Assembly: GCA_964653555.1 (NCBI GenBank)
Contig: CAZZFT010000010.1
Location: 1 to 64,000, forward strand
Length of the DNA stretch: 64,000 bases
Reading direction: 5' to 3'
Source: JAHEJV01 sp964653555
GTDB taxonomy: Bacteria > Myxococcota_A > UBA9160 > SMWR01
Positions 54,873-63,537 of this stretch are shown one piece after another. Every line of letters starts with the position of its first letter. Within the stretch, counting starts at the first letter, position 1. Under the pieces are notes generated by a model that saw only the letters and a program-made list of their open reading frames with translations, did not search any database and was not told the origin of the DNA. The translations under genes were made by a program, and so were the position numbers.

Positions 54873-55481
54873 TCAGCGGGCCAGGCGCTCCTGCGCCGCC
54901 GCGGCCACTTCGGGCATTCCCAGCTCTTCGCCGAGCCGGCGGGCCTCCTCGAGCGACTCCCGCGCGCGGCGGAGCTCGGTGCGCCGGGCGAGCAGCGCAC
55001 CGCGCTCGAGCGCGATCCACGCCCGGGTGGGCCGGGCCCCGAGGGCCTCCGCCGCCTCCGCCGCCTCGGCCAGGTGGACGAGCGCCTCGGCGCCCTCGCC
55101 CCGAAGCGCGAACAGCCGCCCGCGCGCGAACTCGATCGGGCCGCCGTAGCAGACCGGAACGGCCAACACGCCGTGGTGGTGCGAGACCGGAGCCAGCAGA
55201 TCGAGGAGGGTCTCGGCGCGCTCCTCCTCACCGAGATCCGCACACAGGTGGGCGGTCTCGGCGAGGGTGTTCGTCCACCGGATGTTGCGCGGGATGCCGG
55301 AGAAATCGCCGCCGGCCAGGACTTCGAAGTGTCGGCGGGCGTCGTCGAGGCGCCCGAGGGCGACCAGCGATCGGGCGATCACCGCCCTCACGTAGTGCGT
55401 GGCGCCGCGTTCGGCGCCCAGACCGCGTTCGAAGATCCGGATCACCTCCTCGTGCGCACCCCGGGCGCGGGCGAGACCCAC
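54873..55481 (-). pseudogene. Truncated helical-repeat (TPR-like) regulator fragment
   Basis: A 202-residue frame of helical hairpins (FERGLGAERGATHYVRAVIA; RRTELRRARESLEEARRLGE) typical of the C-terminal TPR arms of AAA/cyclase-type regulators. In-frame homology-like sequence (ALWFGRRIGHPYARACYDAH) continues upstream of the GTG to an in-frame TAA at about 55590, with no ATPase domain. It looks like the 3' end of a large gene whose 5' part was lost. It could be expressed as a small repeat protein. Family only generic. Confidence 0.5.
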
Positions 55482-55602
55482 GCCGTGTGCGTCGTAACAG
55501 GCCCGAGCGTAGGGGTGCCCGATCCGGCGCCCGAACCAGAGCGCCTGCTCCGTGATCCGGTGCGACCGGGCGGGTCGCCGTTACCGCTCGCCTACCATTT
55601 CC

Positions 55603-56076
55603 CTACCTGTCGTCCCGCTTCCCGCCCTCCCGAGGGGTGGTCACCGGGATCGCGCGCACCTCCGGAGCTGGGCCCTTGGGCAGCGCGACCGTCAGGATCC
55701 CGTCGCGGTAGACGGCCCTCGCCGCGTCCGCATCGAACCCGGCGGGCAGCCGCAGCGAGCGCCGGAACCCGCCGAGGAGGGTCCCCGCGTGTCGCAGAGT
55801 CGGGGTCGGAGGCTCCGACGCCTCGGCGGGCTCGCCGCGGATCGTCAGCACGCCGTCTTCCAGGTAGACCTCGATCTCCCGCTCCCCGAATCCCGGGAGC
55901 GCGGCAGCGACGCGGAGCTCGGCCTCGGTGACGTCGATCGGGGGCGCAAAGGCGCAGGCGCGCGTCGCCACGACGAAGCCGTGCCACACCGATGCGAAGA
56001 GGCGATCGAAGTCGCCCCACGCCATCACAGACCTGGGTCCGGAGAGGTGTCGGGAAACGATCAGGTGGTGGGTCAT
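55603..56076 (-). CDS. Hsp20/alpha-crystallin small heat-shock protein
   Basis: A 157-residue small heat-shock protein. The alpha-crystallin domain spans about residues 45-140, with AALPGFGEREIEVYLEDGVL, TIRGEPAEA and YRDGILTVALPKGPAP (the A-x-x-x-n-GVL-type end motif). N-terminal FDRLFASVWHGF is the usual variable arm. GAAGAGGAGG precedes ATG 56076. It holds unfolded proteins in the cytoplasm. Stands alone, downstream of the CoA-transferase on the same strand. Confidence 0.93.
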   Translation of the reverse strand: MTHHLIVSRHLSGPRSVMAWGDFDRLFASVWHGFVVATRACAFAPPIDVTEAELRVAAALPGFGEREIEVYLEDGVLTIRGEPAEASEPPTPTLRHAGTLLGGFRRSLRLPAGFDADAARAVYRDGILTVALPKGPAPEVRAIPVTTPREGGKRDDR

Positions 56077-56181
56077 CGGGCCTCCTCTTCGCGCTGCGGT
56101 CGCTGCCGCTCGGGCGCGAAGCGCGGCAACCCTAAGCGGAGGCGGGGCAGCGTCAAGCCGCTGCGGCCCGCCCGGGACCGC

Positions 56182-57375
56182 TCACACCACGCCCGAGGCC
56201 GCGAGCCGCTCGAGCTCCGCGGGGGAGAGTCCCAGCTCCCCGTAGACCTCGGCATTGTGCTCTCCCAGCTCGGGCGCCAGGGCGCGCGAGCGGGGCTCCA
56301 TCTCGGAGAAGCGGAGAGGGTTGCCGTGGAAGGTCACCTCCCCGAGTGAGGGGTGGGGATGGCGCTCGACCATTCCGCGTGCGATCAGCTGCGGGTCGGC
56401 GACGAGATCCTCGGGCGCGGAGACCCGGGCGCAGGGGAGGTCGGCCCCCTCGGGTCCGAGCGCGCGCAGCACCTCTGCAACGCTTCGCTCCCGAACCCAG
56501 TCGGCCACGAGACCGTTGATCTCGGCGCGGTTCGCCGCCCGGGCGCGGTGATTGCGAAAGCGCTCGTCGCGTCCCAGCTCGGGCCGTCCGATCGCCTCGC
56601 ACAGGGAACGGAACAGCTTGTTGCTCGCGGTGGCGATCGCCACCCAGCCGTCCCTGGCCTGCACGGCGTCGTAGGGGGACGCGAAGGGGTGTTGGTTCCC
56701 GAGCCGCGTCGTCACCGCACCGATTGCCGCGTGAATCGAGGCCGCCGAATCGGTGATCGCGAAGATCGCGTCCTGGTTCGAGAGGTCGAGCACCCGCGCA
56801 CGTCCGGTGCGGTCCCGCTCGAGCAGCGCGGCCACGACCCCGAGTCCCAGGTACAGGCCCCCGACGAAATCGGCGAGTGCGCCGCCGGCGCGCGTCGGCG
56901 GTCCGTCGGGGAAGCCGGTCATCGCCATCAGCCCGCCGGTCGCCTGGGCGACGATGTCGTAGGAGGCGCGTCCGGCGGCGGGTCCCGTCTGACCGAAGCC
57001 CGACAGCGAGGCCACCACGCAGCGCGGATTGCGCGCCTGGATCACCTCCGGCGCCAGGCCCTGGCGCGAGAGCCAGCCCGCGCGGAAGTTCTCCACCACG
57101 GCGTCGGCGCGCTCGACGAGGCGCAGGAAGAGAGCGCGCCCCTCGGCGCCACGGACGTCGAGGGTGATCGACCGCTTGCCGCGGTTCGTATTCTGGAAGG
57201 AGAGCGACGTCTCCCCTTCCGGTGACGGTCCGTGGCGGTAGTCGTCTCCGACGCCGGGGCGCTCCACCTTGATCACGTCGGCGCCGAGATCGGCGAGCAC
57301 CGCCGTCGCGAAGGGCCCGGCGACGACGCGCGACAGGTCGAGGATCCGCAGGCCTTCGAGAACGCGCCCCGCCAT
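56182..57375 (-). CDS. CaiB/BaiF family CoA-transferase
   Basis: A 397-residue family III CoA-transferase. LRILDLSRVVAGPFATAVLA, the catalytic-Asp region ALADFVGGLYLGLGVVAALL, and GFGQTGPAAGRASYDIVAQA match the family. The His-Asp signature of the racemase at 50112 (GHDINY) is replaced by SYDIVAQA, so this is a transferase. These swap CoA between organic acids. It is divergent from the small gene at 57426. Substrate unknown. Confidence 0.9.
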   Translation of the reverse strand: MAGRVLEGLRILDLSRVVAGPFATAVLADLGADVIKVERPGVGDDYRHGPSPEGETSLSFQNTNRGKRSITLDVRGAEGRALFLRLVERADAVVENFRAGWLSRQGLAPEVIQARNPRCVVASLSGFGQTGPAAGRASYDIVAQATGGLMAMTGFPDGPPTRAGGALADFVGGLYLGLGVVAALLERDRTGRARVLDLSNQDAIFAITDSAASIHAAIGAVTTRLGNQHPFASPYDAVQARDGWVAIATASNKLFRSLCEAIGRPELGRDERFRNHRARAANRAEINGLVADWVRERSVAEVLRALGPEGADLPCARVSAPEDLVADPQLIARGMVERHPHPSLGEVTFHGNPLRFSEMEPRSRALAPELGEHNAEVYGELGLSPAELERLAASGVV

Positions 57376-57425
57376 GATGGCGGCAACGTAGCATCGGCCG
57401 CGAGGAACGACGTACGCTGGCGCGC

Positions 57426-57749
57426 GTGGCGAGCTTCTCCGGGTGCCGTATCTGCGTGGGCTTCGACGATGGCCGGCCGGACTTCGAGGACGAGGACTCG
57501 GACCTGCAGCTGGCCGACGGCCAGCTGCTGATCTCCTACTGGGACGAGCGCGGGGTCGTGGTGCTGGTGGGCCGCGAGGTGGAGCCCGGTCTGTTCCAGC
57601 TCGTGGCCCGCAGCCGTCCGCGCCGCTGTACGCTGCGGCGCGAGGGCTCGCGCACCCTCATCGGCACCTGGGTGGAGGGAGAGGAAGCCGGTGTCCTGCG
57701 GGTGGAGATTCCCGCCGCGGGCGCGGCGCAGCTGGAGGAGAACCGATGA
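57426..57749 (+). CDS. Small protein coupled to amidase
   Basis: A 107-residue protein from GTG 57426 that overlaps the amidase start as ATGA. It is beta-strand-rich and acidic at the start (FDDGRPDFEDEDSDLQLADG), with VVVLVGREVEPGLFQLVARS and a C-terminal VLRVEIPAAGA. Two Cys lie near the N terminus. I do not recognise a family. The overlap suggests a regulatory or accessory role for the amidase; a leader protein is also possible. Confidence 0.7.
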   Translation: MASFSGCRICVGFDDGRPDFEDEDSDLQLADGQLLISYWDERGVVVLVGREVEPGLFQLVARSRPRRCTLRREGSRTLIGTWVEGEEAGVLRVEIPAAGAAQLEENR

Positions 57750-59239
57750 GCTTGGCACCTCCCACCGTCGAAGAGGTGCGTGTGCTCGCGCGCGACCTCG
57801 GCCTCTCCCTCGGAGACGAAGAGATCGAGATCTACCGTCGGCTTCTGCTCGGCTCGCTCGGGGCTTTCGGCGCCCTGGACGACGCACCGTCGGCCCTGCC
57901 TCCGATCCCCGCCGGCCGCCGCTGGTGGGAGCCGACGAAGGCAGAGAACCCGTACGGAGCCTGGTACGTGCGCTGCGAGATCCGCACGCGCGACGACGGA
58001 CCGCTCGCGGGCATGCGCTTCGCGGCGAAGGACAACGTGATGATCGCGGGCCTTCCGCTGCTGAACGGCTCCGCGATCCTCGAGGGCTACGTCGCCGAGA
58101 TGGACGCCACGATCGTCACGCGGCTGCTCGACGCCGGGGCGGTTCTGCTCGGCAAGGCGCACTGCGAGCAGCTCTGTCTCTCGGGCGGAAGCCACACGAA
58201 CGTGCGCGGTCCGGTGCACAACCCCCGTCGCCGCGGCCGTACCTCGGGCGGCTCCTCGTCGGGCGCGGCCGCGCTGGTGGCGGCCGGCGAGGTGGAGCTG
58301 GCGATCGGCGGTGATCAGGGGGGATCGATCCGGATCCCCGCCTCCTTCTGTGGGCTCGTCGGCATGAAGCCCACCTGGGGGCTGGTGCCCTACACCGGGA
58401 TCGTGCCGATCGAACCGAGCCTCGATCACACGGGACCGATCACCGCCGGCGTGCGCGACAACGCGCGCATGCTCGGGGTAATCGCGGGTCCCGACGGCAT
58501 CGACGTGCGCTGCTCGGGCGTTCCGGCCGGCGACTACGTGGGCGCCCTCGAAGGCGGCGTAGCGGGGCTGCGCGTGGCGCTGCTCCGCGAGGGATTCGCG
58601 GTGCCGGGCACCCAGGCGCCCGTCGCGGCCGCGGTGCGCATCGCGGCCGATCGCCTCGCGGCGTTGGGGGCGCATGTCGAGGAGGTGTCGATCCCCGAGC
58701 ATCTGACGGCCGGCGTCGCGGCCCTCCCGCTGCTCGTGCAGGGCATGTACCGCACCGCGCTGTGCGACGGCGGTCAGGGCATGGGCCGCCCCGACCTCTA
58801 CGCGCCCGGCCTCCACGAGCGGATGTCGCGCTGGCGCGAGCACGCCGCCGGCTTCTCGCCGATCCTCAAGCTCGTCACGATGGCCGCGCACCTCGTCGAG
58901 AGCCGGGCCGGCTCACGCTACTACGCCCTCGCCGCCAACCAGGCCTGGCGTCTGCGCGCCGCCTACGACCGCGCGCTCGCCGGCGGAGACGTACTGCTCC
59001 TGCCCACGACCCCGATGGTGGCCCCGCCGATCCCGGCGGCCGACGCGCCGATCGAGGAGCAGTTCCAGCGCGCCTCGGAGCCCACCGCCAACACGATCCC
59101 CTTCGACGTCACCCATCACCCTGCGATCAGCGTGCCCTGCGGCGAGGTCGACGGCCTGCCCGTCGGCATGATGCTCGTCGGGCGGCACTGGGAGGAGGCG
59201 ACGCTCTACCGGACGGCCTACGCGTACGAGCAGGGGTAG
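57746..59239 (+). CDS. Amidase signature-family amidohydrolase
   Basis: A 497-residue amidase. The Ser-cisSer-Lys triad is seen as Lys95 (FAAKDNVMIAG), the SGGSSSG box (168-173) and Ser194 in IGGDQGGSIRIP. The N-terminal helical extension EEIEIYRRLLLGSLGAF resembles the branch that includes nitrile-hydratase-linked amidases. It hydrolyses amides to acids in the cytoplasm. It is coupled to the 107-residue gene and is convergent, with 22 bases of overlap, with the PEP-CTERM gene. Confidence 0.92.
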   Translation: MSLAPPTVEEVRVLARDLGLSLGDEEIEIYRRLLLGSLGAFGALDDAPSALPPIPAGRRWWEPTKAENPYGAWYVRCEIRTRDDGPLAGMRFAAKDNVMIAGLPLLNGSAILEGYVAEMDATIVTRLLDAGAVLLGKAHCEQLCLSGGSHTNVRGPVHNPRRRGRTSGGSSSGAAALVAAGEVELAIGGDQGGSIRIPASFCGLVGMKPTWGLVPYTGIVPIEPSLDHTGPITAGVRDNARMLGVIAGPDGIDVRCSGVPAGDYVGALEGGVAGLRVALLREGFAVPGTQAPVAAAVRIAADRLAALGAHVEEVSIPEHLTAGVAALPLLVQGMYRTALCDGGQGMGRPDLYAPGLHERMSRWREHAAGFSPILKLVTMAAHLVESRAGSRYYALAANQAWRLRAAYDRALAGGDVLLLPTTPMVAPPIPAADAPIEEQFQRASEPTANTIPFDVTHHPAISVPCGEVDGLPVGMMLVGRHWEEATLYRTAYAYEQG

Positions 59240-59898
59240 GCGCCCGCGGAGTCGCGGGCGACCGGCACGCGGGCGCGCCGGCGGGTCGCGCGACGGCGCA
59301 GCGCCAGGGCGATCAGACCGGAGCAGAGCAGCGGCAGCGCGGCGGGCTCCGGGACGGGCATCACGGACACGCCTGCTGCGGTGAAGGTCGTGTTCCGGCC
59401 CGAGCCCGGGGGGTCGACCATCGTCGCCGCAAGCGGCGTATTGCCCGCCGCGAACGTCGCCGTGACGACCGTGCTCCGGATCCGGTTCGCGTCGATGCGC
59501 GTGTTGTTGTCGTCCAGGTCCACGGTGAACGAGAAGGTGTCCCCGGGGTTGAAGCTCGCAAAGGTCAGCGTCAGCACCGTGTTCCCCGCGCTGAACACCG
59601 CGGCCAGGAAACCGGTGGCGGCGATGCTGCCGGGCGTGGGCGTGAAGGGCGAGCCGGTGGCGAGGCTGGTGTCGAAGGTGATCGGGAGCTGATTCGCAGT
59701 GCCCAGGTCGATCACCACCTGCACGATGTCCGACTGCGAGTCGGGGGTCGTGTTGGTGAGGACGAAGACGTCGCCCGCGCTCTCGCTGGCGCTCGGATCG
59801 TCGAAGGTGCCGAGGAACGCGATCGGAACGCCCGCAGCAGGCAGGCCGACGAAGACGGCGAACAGGAACGCGAAGATGGAGCGGTGGAACTTGTCCAT
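59218..59898 (-). CDS. PEP-CTERM sorting-domain protein
   Basis: A 226-residue exported protein. A signal peptide (SIFAFLFAVFVGLPAAGVPI) precedes a Ser/Thr-rich beta region. The C-terminal sorting tail is MPVPEPAALPLLCSGLIALA followed by RRRATRRR, the VPEP/transmembrane/Arg pattern recognised by exosortase. Unusually about 18 more residues follow the basic cluster, running into the amidase end. No exosortase or polysaccharide gene is in this window. Confidence 0.85.
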   Translation of the reverse strand: MDKFHRSIFAFLFAVFVGLPAAGVPIAFLGTFDDPSASESAGDVFVLTNTTPDSQSDIVQVVIDLGTANQLPITFDTSLATGSPFTPTPGSIAATGFLAAVFSAGNTVLTLTFASFNPGDTFSFTVDLDDNNTRIDANRIRSTVVTATFAAGNTPLAATMVDPPGSGRNTTFTAAGVSVMPVPEPAALPLLCSGLIALALRRRATRRRARVPVARDSAGAYPCSYA

Positions 59899-60092
59899 GG
59901 GGGATCTCTCGAGACGGTGAGCGCGGGCTCGCTCGACGCGACACTTCGTCGTGTGCTCATCCGATCGGCAGGCTGCCGGTTCGGATTGAGTTCACCCCGT
60001 CCGAGGCCCCGCGGTGGCGGTCGCACCCACCGGCAGGGGGAACGCTCAACGACCCGGATCTGTTCCGAGAAACCGCGGGGCCGCCTCGGATC

Positions 60093-61124
60093 TCAGAACA
60101 GGACGACCTCGTCGTAGCGGGGCAGCGTCTGGAACACGAGCTCCGGCTGCGCGGCCTCCTTCTCCTTCAGGAACGCGAGCGTCTCCTCCGTGCCCCGGGC
60201 CAGGAAGGCCGCTGCGCGCACCGGACCGGTGAAGGGACCCTCGATCGGCCCGGTCAGGCTGTCCCAGTGGATCGGGATCACGCGCGTGGGGTGCGTGCGC
60301 CCGATCGTCTCGCGCCAGTAGGTCTCGCGGTAGGCGGGAGTCTGGGAGCCGAGGCCGCCGGTGCCGAGGAACACCACGTCGGCCGAGAAGCCCTCGAGGC
60401 CGCCCTCGACGCAGCCGGCGCTGCCGACGACCAGGAACGCGCCGCGCGGATGCGTCACGTGCAGCACGTAGGCCTTGCCCACCTTGTAGTCGAAGACGCT
60501 CACCGGCGGCACGAGCGGGACACGGATGTCCGGGTCGCCGAGCGCGCGCTCGCGCAGCGCCGGATCCGGGAACTGGAAGTGCCGCGACTCGATCGGGGTC
60601 ACCGTGAAGCGACCGATCTCGATCGGCTCCCGGTCGCGCACGACCCGGATCCGGCTCTCCGGAAGCCCCCAGCCGCGGCCGATGTTCGCCGTGGACTCGG
60701 AGCCGAGCAGCAGCGCGCCGGTGCGGCGGGCCACCTCGGGCGCGTCCATCGCGTGGTCGTAGTGGGAGTGGACGGGGAACACCACGGCGAGTCGTTCGAC
60801 GCCGTTTCGCGCCAGACCCCGCTCGATGGCGGTCGTGTCGGGCGCGATCCGCGAGAAGTAGAGCGCCAGGGGACCGGGGCGCGTGAACCAGCCGTCGGTC
60901 ATCCAGGCGGTCTCGCCGTCGGAGAAGACGAGGGTGGCGGTGCCGGTGTAGCGGACCGTCACCGAGCCGGGCGGGATGACGCGGCTGGCGGGAACCGCCC
61001 AGGCCGGATCCACGGGCGCCGCCACGTAGGTGTTCAGGAAGATCCAGGCCACTCCACCGAGCGCGAGGAGCAACGCGGCGACGGCGATCGCCACTGCTCG
61101 CAGCCGCGCGGGTCGCTTGCTCAC
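60093..61124 (-). CDS. Metallo-beta-lactamase-fold hydrolase, membrane-anchored (UlaG/lactonase-like)
   Basis: A 343-residue protein with an N-terminal membrane anchor (AVAIAVAALLLALGGVAWIF). The fold starts TVRYTGTATLVFSDGETAW, with the zinc motif FPVHSHYDHAMDAPE (HxHxDH) and later SRHFQF, HPRGAFLVVGSAG and IPIHWDSLTGP. The group includes UlaG-like and NAPE-PLD-like hydrolases. The GTG start overlaps the methyltransferase stop as GTGA. Probably acts in the periplasm on a lactone or phosphoester; substrate unclear. Confidence 0.87.
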   Translation of the reverse strand: MSKRPARLRAVAIAVAALLLALGGVAWIFLNTYVAAPVDPAWAVPASRVIPPGSVTVRYTGTATLVFSDGETAWMTDGWFTRPGPLALYFSRIAPDTTAIERGLARNGVERLAVVFPVHSHYDHAMDAPEVARRTGALLLGSESTANIGRGWGLPESRIRVVRDREPIEIGRFTVTPIESRHFQFPDPALRERALGDPDIRVPLVPPVSVFDYKVGKAYVLHVTHPRGAFLVVGSAGCVEGGLEGFSADVVFLGTGGLGSQTPAYRETYWRETIGRTHPTRVIPIHWDSLTGPIEGPFTGPVRAAAFLARGTEETLAFLKEKEAAQPELVFQTLPRYDEVVLF

Positions 61125-61981
61125 GCGCGCGGCCCGCCGCGCTCGGCGCGGCGGCAGAGGATCGTGCGCACCGGGATCCCGGCGCGGTCCTCGAGCACCT
61201 CGAAGCCGCGCTCCGCAAGCCAGGCGTGCGTGTCGCGGCGGTGCCAGGCGTCGACGAAGGGCTCGTAGAGCGCACGCGCCAGCAGCCGGAAGTACACCGC
61301 CCGCGGGCCGTGGCGCAGCGCCAGGCGCAGCGCACCCAGTCGGTACTGCTCGGGGGAGGGCTCGACGATCGCGAGCCGTCCGCCCGCGCGCAGGATCCGC
61401 GCGAGCTCGTCGAGGGCGCGGTCGGCGGCGGGCGGGGGGATCTCGTGGAAGACGAAGCAGCAGGCGACGCCGTCGAAACGCTCGTCTTCGAATCCCGTGT
61501 CCTCCGCGAGGCCCTGCACGAAGCGCGCGTGCGGAACGCGAAGGTGGGCGTGGCGGAGGAGGTAGGGGGAGGGATCGAGGCCCCAGACCTCGCCGATGTC
61601 CTGCTCCACCAGCGCCTCGGTTGAGGCTCCGCCACCGCAGCCCACGTCGAGCACCGCGTCGCAGCCGGCGAGCGACCGGGCCATCCCGCCGCGCGCTGGG
61701 CCCATCGTTCCCAGCATCGCGAGATCGAAGCCGGTCGTGTAGCCGCGCGTCAGTCCATTGGAGTAGTTCCCGTTCGGGACGTTGTGGAACTCCTGGAGCG
61801 CGTAGCGGGGAATCTCCACCGACAGCGGCAGGGCCTCGGGAAGCTCGACCCGCGAGTGGCGGCCGTCGAAGGCGCTAAGCAACAGGCGGCAGGCCCCGCG
61901 CCAGCCCACCCCCTCGCGATCGGTCCACGTGTCGGGAAGCTCGATCTCGGACCAGGGGACCGCGACCGGATCCGCGCTCAC
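61121..61981 (-). CDS. SAM-dependent class I methyltransferase
   Basis: About 286 residues from GTG 61981 (MSADPVAVPWSEIELPDTW); the open frame starts earlier at 62041 without support. SAM motif I is AVLDVGCGGGASTEAL, motif II VWGLDPSPYLL, and post-motif FDGVACCFVFHEIPPP and ILRAGGRLAIVEPSPE are typical of methyltransferase family 11. A long N-terminal region (about 100 residues) precedes the domain. It overlaps the metallo-beta-lactamase-fold gene and follows frdD by 10 bases. Confidence 0.85.
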   Translation of the reverse strand: MSADPVAVPWSEIELPDTWTDREGVGWRGACRLLLSAFDGRHSRVELPEALPLSVEIPRYALQEFHNVPNGNYSNGLTRGYTTGFDLAMLGTMGPARGGMARSLAGCDAVLDVGCGGGASTEALVEQDIGEVWGLDPSPYLLRHAHLRVPHARFVQGLAEDTGFEDERFDGVACCFVFHEIPPPAADRALDELARILRAGGRLAIVEPSPEQYRLGALRLALRHGPRAVYFRLLARALYEPFVDAWHRRDTHAWLAERGFEVLEDRAGIPVRTILCRRAERGGPRA

Positions 61982-61991
61982 GCGTCGTACG

Positions 61992-62351
61992 CTACAGCCG
62001 CACCACGGCGACGATCGCGAGCAGGCTCCCGAGCGCCGCAATGCCGTAAAGGAGCGGCGCCACCACGGTATCGCGATCGAGACCGCCCATGTCGAGGGAC
62101 ACGTGGCGCATGTGATGCGCCCCCTTCCACAGCGGCAGTGCGATGAGCGCCAGCAGCACCAGGCGTCCGATCAGGTTGGCCCCCAGCGCGTGGGCGCGAT
62201 CGTAGGAGAGCGCATCGGCGGGCACGATGCCCAGCGGGATGCCCACGCCCACGACCGCGAGCCAGGCGGTGAGCAGCATCGTGCCGATCATGATCCCCTG
62301 GCCGAAGAGCAGCCAGATCACGGGCTCGAGCTTCAGCAACAGCTCCTTCAT
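61992..62351 (-). CDS. frdD: Fumarate reductase subunit D
   Basis: A 119-residue membrane subunit, identical in length to E. coli FrdD. Three hydrophobic helices are seen: VIWLLFGQGIMIGTMLLTA, NLIGRLVLLALIALPL, and PLLYGIAALGSLLAIVAVV. ATG 62351 overlaps the frdC stop by one base (TGATG). FrdD with FrdC anchors the FrdAB heads and carries quinone sites. The position as last of frdABCD supports the call more strongly than sequence alone. Confidence 0.88.
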   Translation of the reverse strand: MKELLLKLEPVIWLLFGQGIMIGTMLLTAWLAVVGVGIPLGIVPADALSYDRAHALGANLIGRLVLLALIALPLWKGAHHMRHVSLDMGGLDRDTVVAPLLYGIAALGSLLAIVAVVRL

Positions 62352-62791
62352 CAGAAGATCCCTCCCGCGAGCACCAGGGCGAGCCCACCTGACACGGCGA
62401 CCCAGATCACGTAGAGCATGACGTGCAGGACCGGCTGCGGCGGTGGCTTTGCCGGGCCGATCTTCGCGGGCTGGGCCTTCGGGAACAGCCGGAAGAAGCG
62501 CACGCCGACGAAGATCACCGCCGCCAGGGTGACGAGGTGGAAGAGCACGTAGAGCGGGTGCGCGAGCTGGGTCATCACGCTCTGCCAGGCCGCGGGCCCG
62601 CTGCCGAGCGCCCAGATCACGCGTAGGGCGACGAGGCCCGCGAGCAGGTACAGGGCGCCGGTCGCGCCGAACAGGGTGTAGGTGAAGTAGCGGCCCGAGA
62701 GCGGGAACTGGGCGGGCATCATCGGAGCCGCCGTGCGGGTCCGCCCGGGCCGGGTGGGAGCCATCGCGTGGGGATGCGAGGCGCGCGCCAT
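62351..62791 (-). CDS. frdC: Fumarate reductase subunit C
   Basis: A 146-residue membrane subunit with three helices: LFGATGALYLLAGLVALRVI, LYVLFHLVTLAAVIFVGVRF, and VLHVMLYVIWVAVSGGLALV. HLVTLAAVIF and the C-terminal run after PPPQPVLH align with E. coli FrdC. The 24-residue N terminus, rich in His/Pro/Arg, is longer than usual, so a later Met (such as MMPAQFPLSG) may be the start. It sits directly between frdB and frdD. Confidence 0.88.
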   Translation of the reverse strand: MARASHPHAMAPTRPGRTRTAAPMMPAQFPLSGRYFTYTLFGATGALYLLAGLVALRVIWALGSGPAAWQSVMTQLAHPLYVLFHLVTLAAVIFVGVRFFRLFPKAQPAKIGPAKPPPQPVLHVMLYVIWVAVSGGLALVLAGGIF

Positions 62792-62793
62792 GG

Positions 62794-63537
62794 CTACTTG
62801 CCTCCGCGCGGCACGACGAAGCTCGTGGCCCAGTCGATCACCGCGTTGATCTTCGACTGGTTCACGGCCGCGGCCGGGTCGACGTGCTTCGGGCACACCT
62901 CGCTGCACTCGTTGGCGTAGGAGCAGGCGAAGACCGTCCCCTCGCCGCGGAACACCTCGTTGCGCTCGTGCTGCCCTTCGTCGCGGGAGTCCATGTTGTA
63001 GCGGTGGCCGAGCGCGATCGCGGCCGGTCCGAGGAACTCGGGCTCGTTGCCGACGACCGGGCAGGCCGAATAGCAGAGCATGCAGTTGATGCACATGCTG
63101 AACTGGCGGAAGTACTCGAGCTCCTCGGGAGACTGGCGATAGGTGCCCTCTTCCACCGCCTTCTCCTTGGCGACGATGATCCAGGGCTTGACCTTCTGCA
63201 GCTTCTCCATGAAGCCGTCCAGATCGATCACGAGATCGCGCACCACCGGGAAGTTCGCGAGGGGGGCGACGTCGACCTTGTCGCCATAGTTGGAGAGCGG
63301 GTCCTTGCAGGTCAGCGACGGCTTTCCGTTCACCATCATCCCGCAGCTCCCGCACACCGCCATCCGGCACGACCAGCGATGGGAGAGCGAGCCGTCGAGC
63401 TCGTCCTTGATGTAGTTGAGCCCGTCGAGCACCTTCCAGTCGGGCTGGACCGGCACCTCGTAGCTCTGCTTGCGCGGCGCCTCGTCCCGGTCGGGATCGA
63501 AGCGGGTGACGACGAAGGTCTTCCTGTTCTCGGCCAT
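62794..63537 (-). CDS. frdB: Fumarate reductase iron-sulfur subunit
   Basis: A 247-residue subunit with all three clusters. The 2Fe-2S ligands are Cys57, Cys62, Cys65 and Cys77 (CRMAVCGSCGMMVNG...C). The 4Fe-4S set is CINCMLCYSACPV and the 3Fe-4S/4Fe-4S set ends CSEVCPKHVDP. It carries electrons between FrdA and the quinone in FrdCD. ATG 63537 follows the frdA stop directly. The protein is a standard FrdB/SdhB; the FrdCD-type anchor says QFR rather than SDH. Confidence 0.95.
   Translation of the reverse strand: MAENRKTFVVTRFDPDRDEAPRKQSYEVPVQPDWKVLDGLNYIKDELDGSLSHRWSCRMAVCGSCGMMVNGKPSLTCKDPLSNYGDKVDVAPLANFPVVRDLVIDLDGFMEKLQKVKPWIIVAKEKAVEEGTYRQSPEELEYFRQFSMCINCMLCYSACPVVGNEPEFLGPAAIALGHRYNMDSRDEGQHERNEVFRGEGTVFACSYANECSEVCPKHVDPAAAVNQSKINAVIDWATSFVVPRGGK

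Noticed and set aside
61982..62041. Extended start for the methyltransferase
   Set aside because: The added residues are Arg/Ser/Cys-rich and overlap frdD; GTG 61981 fits better.
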